This document shows, piece after piece, positions 1 through 7,739 of a stretch of 12,411 bases of DNA. The notes beneath the pieces are model-generated. The model saw only the letters and a program-made list of their open reading frames with translations, was not told where the DNA came from and made no database searches. Origin of the DNA: JBGSLN01 sp041740675 (GTDB lineage Bacteria; Pseudomonadota; Gammaproteobacteria; JBGSLN01); the NCBI GenBank assembly GCA_041740675.1, contig JBGSLN010000058.1, positions 1-12,411 on the forward strand, written 5' to 3'. Position numbers and translations under genes: made by a program. Within the stretch, counting starts at the first letter, position 1; each line of letters starts with the position of its first letter.

Positions 1-693
1 AAATATGTTTGCACTGGCGGTACAGAATCGAAATTTGGCATTCCATTATCTGAACTCGATGAGTTACAGCAGCTAGTCAAAAAATTCAAACTATCAATCA
101 TTGGTTTGCATACTCATGCTGGTAGCGGAATTTTGCAAACTGATGCTTGGCATGATGCGGCTGTACAATTAACAAAATTATTAGAATTTTTTCCTGATGT
201 AACTCAAATTAATCTTGGTGGAGGTTTAGGTATTGTTGAAAAGCCAGGACAAAATGCCCTTGATTTGCAAGCCATTGATAGTTCATTAACTACAATAAAA
301 TCTGCTTTTCCACAAATTCATTTTTGGCTTGAACCTGGTCGATATCTTGTCGGTGATGCTGGCATTATTCTCGCTAAAGTTACTCAAATGAAACAAAAAA
401 GCGAAATGACTTTTGTTGGAATTGAAACTGGCATGAATAGTTTGATTCGCCCCGCATTATATGGTGCATATCATGAAATTGTTAATCTATCTAAGCTGAA
501 TGACCCACACACTATGTTAAGTAATATTGTTGGTCCAATCTGTGAATCGGGTGATACCTTAGGTTATTCAAGGATGTTACCTGAAACTACTACTGAAGGT
601 GACGTAATATTAATCGCCACTGCCGGCGCCTATGGCCATTGTATGTCATCCAATTATAATCATCGTGAACCAGCGGGTGAGTTGATATTGTAA
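1..693 (+). CDS. lysA: Diaminopimelate decarboxylase, C-terminal part (probably of a bifunctional aspartokinase/decarboxylase); 5' end outside window
   Basis: The reading frame is open from base 1 to a TAA at 691-693, giving 230 codons with no start in the window. It is a fold-type III PLP decarboxylase that converts meso-diaminopimelate to lysine in the cytosol. Visible motifs (numbered from base 1) are HTHAGSG at 37-43, the PLP-phosphate-binding GGG at 73-75, EPGR at 111-114, the active-site Cys-Glu in GPICESGD at 179-185 and the C-terminal GAYG with its PLP-contacting Tyr at 211. The wording of GMNSLIRPALY and the abrupt C-terminus resemble the decarboxylase half of the Xanthomonas/Legionella-type fused aspartate kinase-decarboxylase more than stand-alone LysA; this is recall-based inference, since any kinase half would lie upstream. 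A dehydrogenase gene follows after 43 nt on the same strand, so the two may be cotranscribed. The decarboxylase assignment is firm; the fusion is probable. Confidence 0.9.
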   Translation, partial: KYVCTGGTESKFGIPLSELDELQQLVKKFKLSIIGLHTHAGSGILQTDAWHDAAVQLTKLLEFFPDVTQINLGGGLGIVEKPGQNALDLQAIDSSLTTIKSAFPQIHFWLEPGRYLVGDAGIILAKVTQMKQKSEMTFVGIETGMNSLIRPALYGAYHEIVNLSKLNDPHTMLSNIVGPICESGDTLGYSRMLPETTTEGDVILIATAGAYGHCMSSNYNHREPAGELIL

Positions 694-736
694 CTATGCT
701 ATTATCACCCACTCAAATTTGTAGGTATTAAATTTC

Positions 737-1501
737 ATGAAAACGATTTTGATTACAGGTGCGACAGGCGGTATAGGCCAGGCATTAGCGACATGTTATG
801 CAACTAAGCATACACAATTAATTTTAACCGGACGCAACGAAGAAAAGTTAGCTGAAATTACTGTCCTTTGTGAAAAAAAAGGTGCAAAGGTTATTGCTAA
901 TGCATTAGATATTTGTAACCAAACTGATTTTATTCAATGGATTTCAGAAATTGACAAAAAATATCCTATTGATTTAGTGATCGCTAATGCAGGCATCAAC
1001 TCAACGATAGCGAGTAAAAATGTTGAAGATAATTTTGAAGCAACGAAAAAAGTTTTTGACACTAATACTTATGGAGTATTAGCAACAATCACGCCTCTCA
1101 TCAAACGAATGAAACAGCAAAAACAGGGACAAATTGCCATTATCAGTTCGTTAGCAGCCTATCGTGGGTTGCCACAGTCTGCGGCATATTGTGCAAGCAA
1201 AGCCGCAATCAAAGTTTATGGTGAATCATTGCGTGCTTATTTAGCTGTTTATAATATTAAAGTAAATGTTGTCTGCCCTGGTTTTGTAAAATCAGCCATG
1301 AGTGATTCGTGGAGTGGCCCTAAACCATTTATGATTTCTGCCACTAAAGCTGCAAAAATTATTAAAAAAGGTTTAGCAAAAAATAAAGGTCGCATTGCTT
1401 TTCCAACTGTATTAAGTTTACCAACATGGCTGGCAACACTATTGCCAAATCGCTTGATTGATTTTATTTTACGAAAAACAAATAGAAATAACGATTATTG
1501 A
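737..1501 (+). CDS. Short-chain dehydrogenase/reductase (SDR), NAD(P)-dependent, substrate unknown
   Basis: A 254-residue classical SDR. The Rossmann cofactor motif TGATGGIG is at residues 7-14, NAG at 84-86, and the catalytic tetrad is complete: Asn110, Ser138, Tyr151 and Lys155 (YxxxK), followed by the CPG turn at 180-182. An Arg in TGRNEEK after beta-2 suggests NADP(H) preference, which is inference. Residues 222-245 are hydrophobic with prolines (FPTVLSLPTWLATLLP), resembling the C-terminal membrane-associating tail of SDRs acting on lipids or polyketides; the substrate cannot be read from sequence. ATG737 is preceded by a weak GTAGGT ribosome site about 10 nt upstream. It follows the decarboxylase gene closely, but the products have no obvious functional link. 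No clear terminator follows. Confidence 0.9.
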   Translation: MKTILITGATGGIGQALATCYATKHTQLILTGRNEEKLAEITVLCEKKGAKVIANALDICNQTDFIQWISEIDKKYPIDLVIANAGINSTIASKNVEDNFEATKKVFDTNTYGVLATITPLIKRMKQQKQGQIAIISSLAAYRGLPQSAAYCASKAAIKVYGESLRAYLAVYNIKVNVVCPGFVKSAMSDSWSGPKPFMISATKAAKIIKKGLAKNKGRIAFPTVLSLPTWLATLLPNRLIDFILRKTNRNNDY

Positions 1502-1603
1502 CCAGAATAAATGGAATTGTAAAAATGTTGCAATAAAACCTTAAGATTCAATGCAATATGACCTAAAAACATGTTTCTAATGTGGAATAAAGCTTTAAAG
1601 AGC

Positions 1604-1609
1604 TATACT
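1604..1609 (+). promoter_or_regulatory. Possible -10 box for the small exported protein gene
   Basis: TATACT lies about 45 nt before the start codon at 1655, in a 153-bp intergenic stretch. No good -35 element sits 16-18 nt upstream (TGTGGA at 1581-1586 matches poorly), so strength or activator dependence is uncertain. Just downstream, CTCA-AA-TGAG forms a small inverted repeat near the expected transcription start. Confidence 0.35.
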
Positions 1610-1654
1610 TATCTCAAATGAGCTTGAGTTATAAAAACAAGAAGAGGAATAATT

Positions 1655-1939
1655 ATGATAAGAAAAATAATAATCTCTATGATAATATTTATTTTATTCA
1701 GTCAGATGGCATTTGCTGCGTATTACTCAAGTGATACTCTGATTACAGATGAGATTGATGCACAAACTAAATGTCTCCTTACCTGTAATAAGTTTAAAGC
1801 GGATTGGACTGGAAATTGGTTCACTACCGGCAATCTCTCTGTATGTGAGTGTTTTTATTCTTGGCCTTATTGTCCGGTGACCAATGTACCTCCGCCGATA
1901 AGAGGTTGTGTATCAGGATATGGATCTTTCTCTAATTAG
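1655..1939 (+). CDS. Small exported six-cysteine protein with a mannan-binding lectin (MVL)-like domain
   Basis: A 94-residue protein with a strong ribosome site, GAAGAGGA, at 1641-1648. Residues 1-21 form a Sec signal peptide: basic IRK start, a hydrophobic stretch, and an AFA cleavage motif before Ala22. The mature part of about 73 residues has six cysteines (40, 44, 64, 66, 73, 85), enough for three disulfides. The block DAQTKC...C...W-TGNW-TT...LSVCEC (residues 35-66) matches the pattern I recall for the bacterial MVL/mannan-binding protein family (DAQ-KCP--C---W-GQW-TT---MSVCGC). The usual AGP-W just before DAQ is replaced by DTLITDEI. After the domain there is a further Cys-containing tail (67-94) not typical of the minimal repeat. 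Expected location is periplasmic or secreted. Glycan binding is inferred from family only. It stands alone between operons. Confidence 0.75.
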   Translation: MIRKIIISMIIFILFSQMAFAAYYSSDTLITDEIDAQTKCLLTCNKFKADWTGNWFTTGNLSVCECFYSWPYCPVTNVPPPIRGCVSGYGSFSN

Positions 1940-1952
1940 AAGATATTGTGAC

Positions 1953-1986
1953 CCAATTTATCTACGCCTACTTTTAGGTAAATTGG
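1953..1986. terminator. Inverted repeat between convergent genes, possible bidirectional terminator
   Basis: CCAATTTATCTA at 1953-1964 pairs with TAGGTAAATTGG at 1975-1986, a 12-bp stem with one G-T wobble around a 10-nt loop. It lies between the 3' ends of the lectin-like gene (ends 1939) and uup (ends 2013). Neither side has a convincing T-run, so it is not a classical intrinsic terminator; it could protect or punctuate both transcripts. Confidence 0.45.
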
Positions 1987-2012
1987 ATTAACATAGATTT
2001 TCAAAACAAGAC

Positions 2013-3776
2013 CTAATCCCCCTGCTCCAACTCTTCCCACCGCGCATAGAATTTTTCTAATTTCTGCTGTAACTCAACTAATTCTGCATTAGTTTTTGCA
2101 ACTAAATTTGGATTTTCTTGATAAAAATTAGGATTTGCTAAAACCAATTGCACTCTAACTAACTCACCTTCTAATGTTTCAATCAATTTTGGCAATTGTT
2201 CTAATTCACGTTTTTCATTATAACTTAATTTGACTTGCTTAATTTTATTAGTTACTTGTTTAGCTTTTTCTATTGGTGTGGGTGCTTTAATGTCTTTGGT
2301 TTTACGCTGTAATAACCAATCATCATAACCACCTGCATATTCTTGCAATTTCCCATTGCCTTCAAACACCCAAGTGCTGGTAGCAATATTATTAATAAAA
2401 CTACGATCATGACTGACTAATAAAACTGTTCCCGCATAATTCGTTAATTGTTCTTCTAATAGTTCCAATGTTTCAATATCAAGATCATTTGTCGGTTCAT
2501 CTAAAATCATTACATTCGCTGATTTCATAAATAACTTAGCTAGCATCACACGATTTCGCTCACCGCCTGAAAGTGCCTTCACTGGCGTACGCACACGTTG
2601 AGGTGAAAATAAAAAATCTTGTAAATAACTCATGATATGAACGCGTTTATCACCGATCATGACATAATCACTACCCTCACACACATTATCGAAAATTGTC
2701 TTGTCTTCTTCGAGTTGTTCGCGATGTTGATCATAATAAACCACTTCTAGCTTTGTCCCTTGTTTTACCGTTCCAGCCGTAGGCTCAAGTTGTTTTAGCA
2801 GTAATTTTATGAGTGTTGATTTACCTACACCATTTGGCCCTAAAATACCAATTTTGTCGCCACGCAATACCACGCTGGAAAAATTTTTTATAATAAAACT
2901 ATCGGCATACGAAAAACTAACATTCTCGATAACAAATACTTCTTTACCAGATAATTGGTTAGTTTGTTTTGCAAAATTAACAGTGCCCATTTTTTCACGA
3001 CGTTGCTGGAATTCATCGCGCATTTTTTTTAACGCACGTACCCTCCCTTCATTGCGTGTTCTTCTGGCTTTAATTCCTTGTCGAATCCAAACTTCTTCTT
3101 GTGCTAATTTTTTATCGAATAGTTGGTTAGCTTTGTCTTCTGTAGTTAATAAAAATTCTTTATGCTCTAAAAATCCTTTATAATCCCCACGCCAGCTAAC
3201 TAGGTTACCTCGATCAATTTCAACAAAGTGAGTACCAATAGCCTGCATTAAATGTCGATCATGTGTCACTAATACAACAGTTCCTGAATAACTTTTTAAA
3301 AAACCTTCCAACCACTGAATCGACTCAATGTCTAAATGATTTGTGGGCTCATCTAACAATAAAATATCTGGTTCATTTGCTAAAGCTTTTGCTAACAACA
3401 CCCGACGTTTTAAACCTCCCGATAAATCAGAAAATTTTGCTTCTGCATCTAAATTTAATTTAGAAATCACCCGATGAATTTGATAGGGTTCAAGATCGTG
3501 CTGTTCATCTTCAATCACCTCATAAACAGTTTTTTCAATTCCGGCTGGAAAGGTTTGATTTAACATATTAATTTTGATGCCTGGCGCCTTTTCAACCTGC
3601 CCCGAATCTGCATCAATAGCTCCTGCAATGATTTTCATTAAAGTAGACTTACCTGTACCATTACGTCCAAGCAAGCAAAGTTTTTCTCCTTTATTTACTA
3701 CTAAATTTACGTCTTTCAATAATGGAGCTGCGCCATACCCATGAGTGAGTTTGCGAATTGTGAATATTGTCATCAT
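2013..3776 (-). CDS. uup: ABC-F ATPase, Uup family
   Basis: A 587-residue soluble protein with two ABC cassettes and no membrane segments, the hallmark of ABC-F proteins, which act on ribosomes rather than in transport. Cassette 1 has Walker A GRNGTGKST at 37-45, signature LSGG at 118-121, Walker B with LDEPTNHLD at 141-149 and H-loop His172. The charged linker runs about 195-275. Cassette 2 has Walker A GPNGVGKST at 313-321, LSGGE at 402-406, LDEPTNDLD at 425-433 and His456. EGSDYV...YLQDFLF (367-390) and the C-terminal coiled coil (about 505-585) are characteristic of Uup, known in E. coli to affect transposon excision and ribosome-related functions. E. coli Uup is slightly longer (about 635). 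Two adjacent ATGs (3776 and 3773) could each be the start; a clear Shine-Dalgarno is lacking. It is divergent from the MFS gene and is probably monocistronic. Confidence 0.95.
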   Translation of the reverse strand: MMTIFTIRKLTHGYGAAPLLKDVNLVVNKGEKLCLLGRNGTGKSTLMKIIAGAIDADSGQVEKAPGIKINMLNQTFPAGIEKTVYEVIEDEQHDLEPYQIHRVISKLNLDAEAKFSDLSGGLKRRVLLAKALANEPDILLLDEPTNHLDIESIQWLEGFLKSYSGTVVLVTHDRHLMQAIGTHFVEIDRGNLVSWRGDYKGFLEHKEFLLTTEDKANQLFDKKLAQEEVWIRQGIKARRTRNEGRVRALKKMRDEFQQRREKMGTVNFAKQTNQLSGKEVFVIENVSFSYADSFIIKNFSSVVLRGDKIGILGPNGVGKSTLIKLLLKQLEPTAGTVKQGTKLEVVYYDQHREQLEEDKTIFDNVCEGSDYVMIGDKRVHIMSYLQDFLFSPQRVRTPVKALSGGERNRVMLAKLFMKSANVMILDEPTNDLDIETLELLEEQLTNYAGTVLLVSHDRSFINNIATSTWVFEGNGKLQEYAGGYDDWLLQRKTKDIKAPTPIEKAKQVTNKIKQVKLSYNEKRELEQLPKLIETLEGELVRVQLVLANPNFYQENPNLVAKTNAELVELQQKLEKFYARWEELEQGD

Positions 3777-3810
3777 TAATTAAATAACCACTAGATAAAA
3801 TATATCACAT

Positions 3811-3839
3811 AAAGTATACAGCATATTCGATCTTGTCAA
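3811..3839 (-). promoter_or_regulatory. Strong sigma-70-type promoter for uup
   Basis: On the minus strand a perfect TTGACA (3839-3834) is followed by TATACT (3818-3813) with a 15-nt spacer, or by the overlapping TACTTT (3816-3811) with the ideal 17-nt spacer. Transcription would begin near 3804, leaving a leader of about 28 nt before the ATG. The -35 box sits in the left arm of a palindrome, so it may be repressible. Confidence 0.65.
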
Positions 3840-3860
3840 TGCTTCTGTACAAGCATTACA
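3834..3860. repeat. Palindrome overlapping the uup -35 box, candidate operator
   Basis: AATGCTT at 3838-3844 and AAGCATT at 3851-3857 are perfect inverted repeats around CTGTAC. Both arms extend by three more bases (TGT / ACA) if the single C at 3837 is bulged. A second small inverted repeat, AATTC-N5-GAATT, follows at 3861-3875. The first palindrome shares bases with the TTGACA of the uup promoter and lies in the 277-bp gap between divergent uup and the MFS gene. The size and symmetry fit a dimeric repressor site, but no regulator gene is in the window. Confidence 0.45.
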
Positions 3861-4006
3861 AATTCAAGTAGAATTGATTTATTCATTATAAAGTTCGCAC
3901 AACCTCTGTGAGTCCTAACATGCCAATTACATTCCTAACTTTCTAGCTACTCATAACTTTTTTTATTTTTGAATCAAGTTCACTTTTTATTCACAATTAA
4001 GCAGTA

Positions 4007-4036
4007 TTGTTTTGCTTTATTGTTACATTTTATATT
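4007..4036 (+). promoter_or_regulatory. Possible promoter for the MFS-PPTase-MATE operon
   Basis: TTGTTT at 4007-4012 and TATATT at 4031-4036 are separated by 18 nt, just before the first gene of the operon. Transcription would start near 4043, leaving a leader of only about 10 nt. The surrounding sequence is very T-rich, so a chance match is possible. The rest of the gap (3876-4006) shows no gene. Confidence 0.4.
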
Positions 4037-4053
4037 TTTAATGGAAAAACTAT

Positions 4054-5634
4054 ATGTCTGAAATAACTATGTCTATTGATGTAGCACAAACTCAAATCAA
4101 ACATCGTGGTTGGATTTTATTTGCCGTCAGTATTGTCGGTTTGATGGTACAAGTAGATTACACTGCTGTGAATGTTGGCTTGGAAGCAATGGCTGGCACA
4201 GTTCATTGTGATTTAACGACGATTCAGTGGGTATTGAGCGCTTATGTACTTGCATGGGGATCTATGGTTATTCCAGCAGGTCGATTAGCGGATCTTTATG
4301 GGAAACGGCGGATGTTCTTGATTGGAAACGTGCTTTTTTTATTGGGCTCTATGTTATCTGGTCTTGCTACTACCGCTTGGTTCTTGATTGCTAGTCGGGC
4401 TTTGCAAGGTTTGGGAGGAGCAATTTTTTTACCTGCGGTTTATACCTTGGTTTTTACTGCTTATCCAAATGAAGAACGTGGCAAAGCAATGGGAGTACTG
4501 ACATCTGCATTTGCAGTGGGTATGGCAATTGGCCCAACTCTAGGGGGAGTTATTATTCACTTATTGGATTGGCGGTATATTTTCTTTGTCAATTTGCCAT
4601 TTGGCTTTGCCGTAATTTCAATAATCTTGATGAGCGTGTCTAAAGAACCAAAAAAATTACTCAACGAATCGCTCGATTATTTTGGTACAATTTTGTTGGG
4701 AATGACTTTTATAATCTTCATGCTCGGTGTAGATCAAGTGAGAAATTTAGGTATTACTAATCCAATTACTTTAATTATTTTTTTAGCTGGAATTGTTTTG
4801 CTTGCAGCGACCCTAATTTTTGAGTGTAAAGTAAAATATCCGATTTTAAAATTGAGCCTATTTCGAAATAAATCTTTCTTAGGTTGCACTTTAAGTTATA
4901 TTCTTCTGGGATATAACTTTGCCTCTGTATTAATTATCGGTGGATTGTATTTACAAAATACTCTGAATTATTCTGCGTTTGAAGCCGGCTTAATTTTTTT
5001 AGCAATGACTATTTCCTTTGGTGTTTTATCAACGTATGCTGGCCGTCTGTGTGACATTATTGATAAGCGAATTATCATTGTCATCGGTGGCTTGAGTTCC
5101 ATTATTGGTACTGGTTTGTTCGCTTGTTTAACTATTACAAGTCCAGTGTGGTTGATTTGCTTAATGTTTGCATTAGTTGGGATGGGTATGGGCTTTGCAT
5201 TTCCGGCTTTAAATATGGCGATGATGAACTCGGTCGACGAAAATGAATTAAATGTTGCTTCAGGTACATTCACAATGTTTGGTTGTTTAGGCAATACCAT
5301 AGGATTGCTCATGACAGCTATGACCATTGTTTATTTTGGCCAGACTAAATTATTTCATCTATTTTCAAAGACGCAGTTGTCTCTCAATCCGATACAAGAG
5401 CATGCATTAACTGTGTTAATTTCAAGTGCCCATTATACCAATGAAATGTTTGCTCCCTTTACTCAAACCATGATTCCATTAGTAAAGCAATTTGTACATC
5501 AAGCTTTTGTATATGCAATGTCAAGGAGTTTATTAATCGCAGTTTTTTCTGCTATATTAAGCATTGTATTTGGCGTATTATTTATTAATGATTTTAAACA
5601 TACAAAAAAAGTTGAAAATGTTACATTGGAATGA
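4054..5634 (+). CDS. MFS exporter, DHA2 (EmrB/QacA-type, 14 membrane segments)
   Basis: A 526-residue integral inner-membrane protein expected to export a substrate in exchange for protons. Visible DHA2 features are Asp35 in the first helix (VDYTAVNV), motif A GRLADLYGKRRM at 76-87, motif B RALQGLGGA at 115-123, motif C with GPTLGG at 160-165, and WRYIFFVNLPFG at 173-184 closing the sixth segment. Hydrophobicity and length fit 14 segments; a large loop before the last helix (about 440-485) is also typical. ATG4054 has only a weak upstream TGGA; an in-frame ATG at 4069 is an alternative. It is the first gene of a coupled operon, with its last 17 nt overlapping the phosphopantetheinyl transferase start. 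The partner suggests a secondary metabolite or siderophore rather than a general drug, which is inference. Confidence 0.93.
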   Translation: MSEITMSIDVAQTQIKHRGWILFAVSIVGLMVQVDYTAVNVGLEAMAGTVHCDLTTIQWVLSAYVLAWGSMVIPAGRLADLYGKRRMFLIGNVLFLLGSMLSGLATTAWFLIASRALQGLGGAIFLPAVYTLVFTAYPNEERGKAMGVLTSAFAVGMAIGPTLGGVIIHLLDWRYIFFVNLPFGFAVISIILMSVSKEPKKLLNESLDYFGTILLGMTFIIFMLGVDQVRNLGITNPITLIIFLAGIVLLAATLIFECKVKYPILKLSLFRNKSFLGCTLSYILLGYNFASVLIIGGLYLQNTLNYSAFEAGLIFLAMTISFGVLSTYAGRLCDIIDKRIIIVIGGLSSIIGTGLFACLTITSPVWLICLMFALVGMGMGFAFPALNMAMMNSVDENELNVASGTFTMFGCLGNTIGLLMTAMTIVYFGQTKLFHLFSKTQLSLNPIQEHALTVLISSAHYTNEMFAPFTQTMIPLVKQFVHQAFVYAMSRSLLIAVFSAILSIVFGVLFINDFKHTKKVENVTLE

Positions 5635-6358
5635 TACTGGAAAAATTGATAGCCATTTGCCAGACAATACAATTGTAATATGGTTAGCCGAGATAACAAC
5701 ATTTTATTCTCGGTTAAATCTGTTACGTAGCTTCCTGCAAGATGAAGAAAAACAAAAAGCTGATCGCTTCCATTTCGAAATTCATCAGAAACGATATACG
5801 ATCTCGCAAGGCTTACTCAGATTCTTGTTAGCTCATTATTTAAATTTAGCTCCCCGTGAAATTCAGATTTCTACGCATAAGTATGGTAAACCTTTTATCC
5901 CCAATAGTTTACTTTACTTTAATATTTCACATTCTTATGATTATGCCATATATGCTTTTTCCACTGCCTCTGATCTTGGTATTGATATTGAATTTTGGCG
6001 TGATAGAAAATTTTTAGATGAAATTATTGATTCCAACTTTTCTATCAAAGAACAAATGATTTATCATAATCTTACTGATGCTCTCAAAATCGCCAGTTTT
6101 TATCAGGGCTGGACATGTAACGAGGCCTACATCAAAGCGATAGGAATGGGCTTATCCTTTCCATTGCAAGAGTTCTCAGTTGAAATGGATCCAACAAAAC
6201 CCGCTAAACTATTGGAAACAACTCCTCGAAAAGACTGTAAAACAGATTGGAATTTATCTAAATTACCCTGTCCTAAAAATTACTCAGCCGCACTTGCATT
6301 TGAAAAAAGTGGTGCTGAATTACAGTTTTTCAAATTAACCTCTAAGCATTTAGAGTAA
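5618..6358 (+). CDS. Sfp-type 4'-phosphopantetheinyl transferase
   Basis: Transfers the phosphopantetheine arm of CoA to a serine of carrier-protein domains in nonribosomal peptide, polyketide or fatty-acid synthases. With the start at ATG5618 the protein has 246 residues, normal for the Sfp group. Motifs are GKP at 90-92, FNISHS at 101-106, the Mg-binding GIDIE at 121-125 (Asp123, Glu125), and WTCNEAYIKAIGMGL at 165-179, with Glu169 and Lys173 in the catalytic W--KEA--K signature. The usual Lys before that Glu is Asn here. The frame stays open upstream to 5564, but that extension reads as the exporter's tail in another frame and has no family similarity, so 5618 is preferred. Start overlaps the MFS stop by 17 nt, so translation is probably coupled. 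No carrier protein or synthase is in the window. Confidence 0.92.
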   Translation: MLHWNDTGKIDSHLPDNTIVIWLAEITTFYSRLNLLRSFLQDEEKQKADRFHFEIHQKRYTISQGLLRFLLAHYLNLAPREIQISTHKYGKPFIPNSLLYFNISHSYDYAIYAFSTASDLGIDIEFWRDRKFLDEIIDSNFSIKEQMIYHNLTDALKIASFYQGWTCNEAYIKAIGMGLSFPLQEFSVEMDPTKPAKLLETTPRKDCKTDWNLSKLPCPKNYSAALAFEKSGAELQFFKLTSKHLE

Positions 6359-6362
6359 ATTC

Positions 6363-7739
6363 ATGAAACACTCCTTAAGTACTGCGATAAAAGAAAGTTT
6401 GATGATTTCTATTCCTATTGCAGGCACTTTTTTTCTAAATATTTTAACTAATTTTATTGCTGTCATTTATCTTTCACATTTTGGTGACGCTGTTTTAGCA
6501 GCGAGTGCTTTGATCTTTAGTCTACAAGTTGCTGCTCTTGTCATCAGTATGTCAACACTCTATTCTATCAGTGTCTTAGTTGGCCGTGCTTACAGTGAAA
6601 ATAAACTGGAAGAAACCACTCGACTATTACAACAAGGTTGGTTATTAGCAATAATTCTCAGTGCCATCATTACTGTTATTTTTTTATCTGCTCCGCATCT
6701 CTTTATTTTCTTTGGTCAAGATAAAAATTTAGCCATGATTACTGGTTTATACTTTCATAGTTTAGTCATTGGCACTGTACCCATTATGCTACAAACAGCT
6801 TGTCAACAATTTGCGATGGGTGTTTTAAAACAAAAATTAGTAATAATTAGCAGCTTTATTTGTTTACTGAGCACAACTTTTTTTGGTTATGCGCTTGGTT
6901 TTGGTCACTTTGGTTTTCCTAAACTTGGAGTCTCAGGCATAGGTTTGGCCATAGGTTTGCAATACTGGGTCGGGTTTCTATTTATGCTCAGTCAATTTCT
7001 ATTCAATAAATTCTTTAAACCATTTGCTATTTTTAAAATTCGTCCGATAAATAGATTTGCTGAATTAAAGCTATTATTTAACATCGGCTGGCCCATCAGC
7101 GTACAAGTAGGTGCAGAATTACTTGCTATTTTTTCGATGACAGTAATGACTGGTTGGTTAGGAAAAATATCTCTTTCAGCGCGGCAAGTGGCTAATCAAT
7201 ATTTAGTTTTCACTATTGTTCCAGTGATTGGCGTTGCTCAAGCATGCGGGATTTTGGTGAGTTATTCTTTAGGCAAAAAATTCTTTTCAGATATACGACG
7301 AATTCTAATTATTAATCTGTGGCTAGCTTTTGCATTTATTATCTGGTTTTTTTTGGCTTTTTTGCTTATTCCAAACACATTAGCACGAGTATATATAAAT
7401 ATTAATGATCAAACTAATACCCAACTATTGCACCTAGTTCAACTATTATTATTGATAGCTTGTTTTAGTCAAGCTTTTGATAGCATTCGTAATATCACCT
7501 CTGGTGCTTTGCGAGGTCTCTATGATACACGCTACCCAATGATGATGGGGTTTATTGGATTATGGCTCATTGCGATTCCATTAGGATATATCCTTGCTTT
7601 TAATTTTCACCTGGGTGTAATTGGATTAAGTATTGGTTTTGCTATTGGCGTGACTGTTGCAGCTTGCTTTCAAATGCGCCGTTGGTGGCAACAAAGTGTA
7701 TATGAAGTATTAGAAAAAACTTTAAGAGAGCAAGGTTAG
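6363..7739 (+). CDS. MATE-family efflux transporter (NorM-like)
   Basis: A 458-residue polytopic inner-membrane protein with the hydrophobicity pattern of 12 segments in two related halves, the normal MATE length. Family-like stretches include IPIAGTFFLNILTNFIAVIYLSHFGDAVLAA near residues 17-47 (helix 1 and the loop to helix 2), AMGVLKQK at about 150-157, VSGIGLA at about 190-196, the second-half repeat NIGWPISVQVGAELLAI near 240-256, and SGALRGLYDTRYPM at about 380-393. MATE proteins export cationic or amphipathic compounds, and some flip peptidoglycan or natural-product intermediates, using proton or sodium gradients. ATG6363 lies 4 nt after the transferase stop with only a weak GAG upstream, so coupling is likely. 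A second exporter of a different superfamily in one operon with a carrier-activating enzyme is unusual. Its stop overlaps the convergent VOC gene. Confidence 0.93.
   Translation: MKHSLSTAIKESLMISIPIAGTFFLNILTNFIAVIYLSHFGDAVLAASALIFSLQVAALVISMSTLYSISVLVGRAYSENKLEETTRLLQQGWLLAIILSAIITVIFLSAPHLFIFFGQDKNLAMITGLYFHSLVIGTVPIMLQTACQQFAMGVLKQKLVIISSFICLLSTTFFGYALGFGHFGFPKLGVSGIGLAIGLQYWVGFLFMLSQFLFNKFFKPFAIFKIRPINRFAELKLLFNIGWPISVQVGAELLAIFSMTVMTGWLGKISLSARQVANQYLVFTIVPVIGVAQACGILVSYSLGKKFFSDIRRILIINLWLAFAFIIWFFLAFLLIPNTLARVYININDQTNTQLLHLVQLLLLIACFSQAFDSIRNITSGALRGLYDTRYPMMMGFIGLWLIAIPLGYILAFNFHLGVIGLSIGFAIGVTVAACFQMRRWWQQSVYEVLEKTLREQG

Noticed and set aside
1502..1654. Possible small RNA or riboswitch in the gap before the lectin-like gene
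   Set aside because: Only short AT-rich inverted repeats (for example TTGCA/TGCAA and CTCA/TGAG) are present; no recognisable aptamer core or terminator.
2809..3463. Open frames on the plus strand opposite uup (2809-3183 and 3263-3463)
   Set aside because: They lie antisense within conserved ABC cassettes, have no recognisable motifs or ribosome sites, and are shadows of the strongly supported uup frame.
5564..5617. Longer start for the phosphopantetheinyl transferase
   Set aside because: The upstream residues are read from the exporter tail in another frame, no ribosome site is present, and 246 residues from ATG5618 fits the family.
4968..5702. Minus-strand open frames opposite the MFS and transferase genes
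   Set aside because: No family features or initiation signals; the plus-strand genes account for the coding signal.
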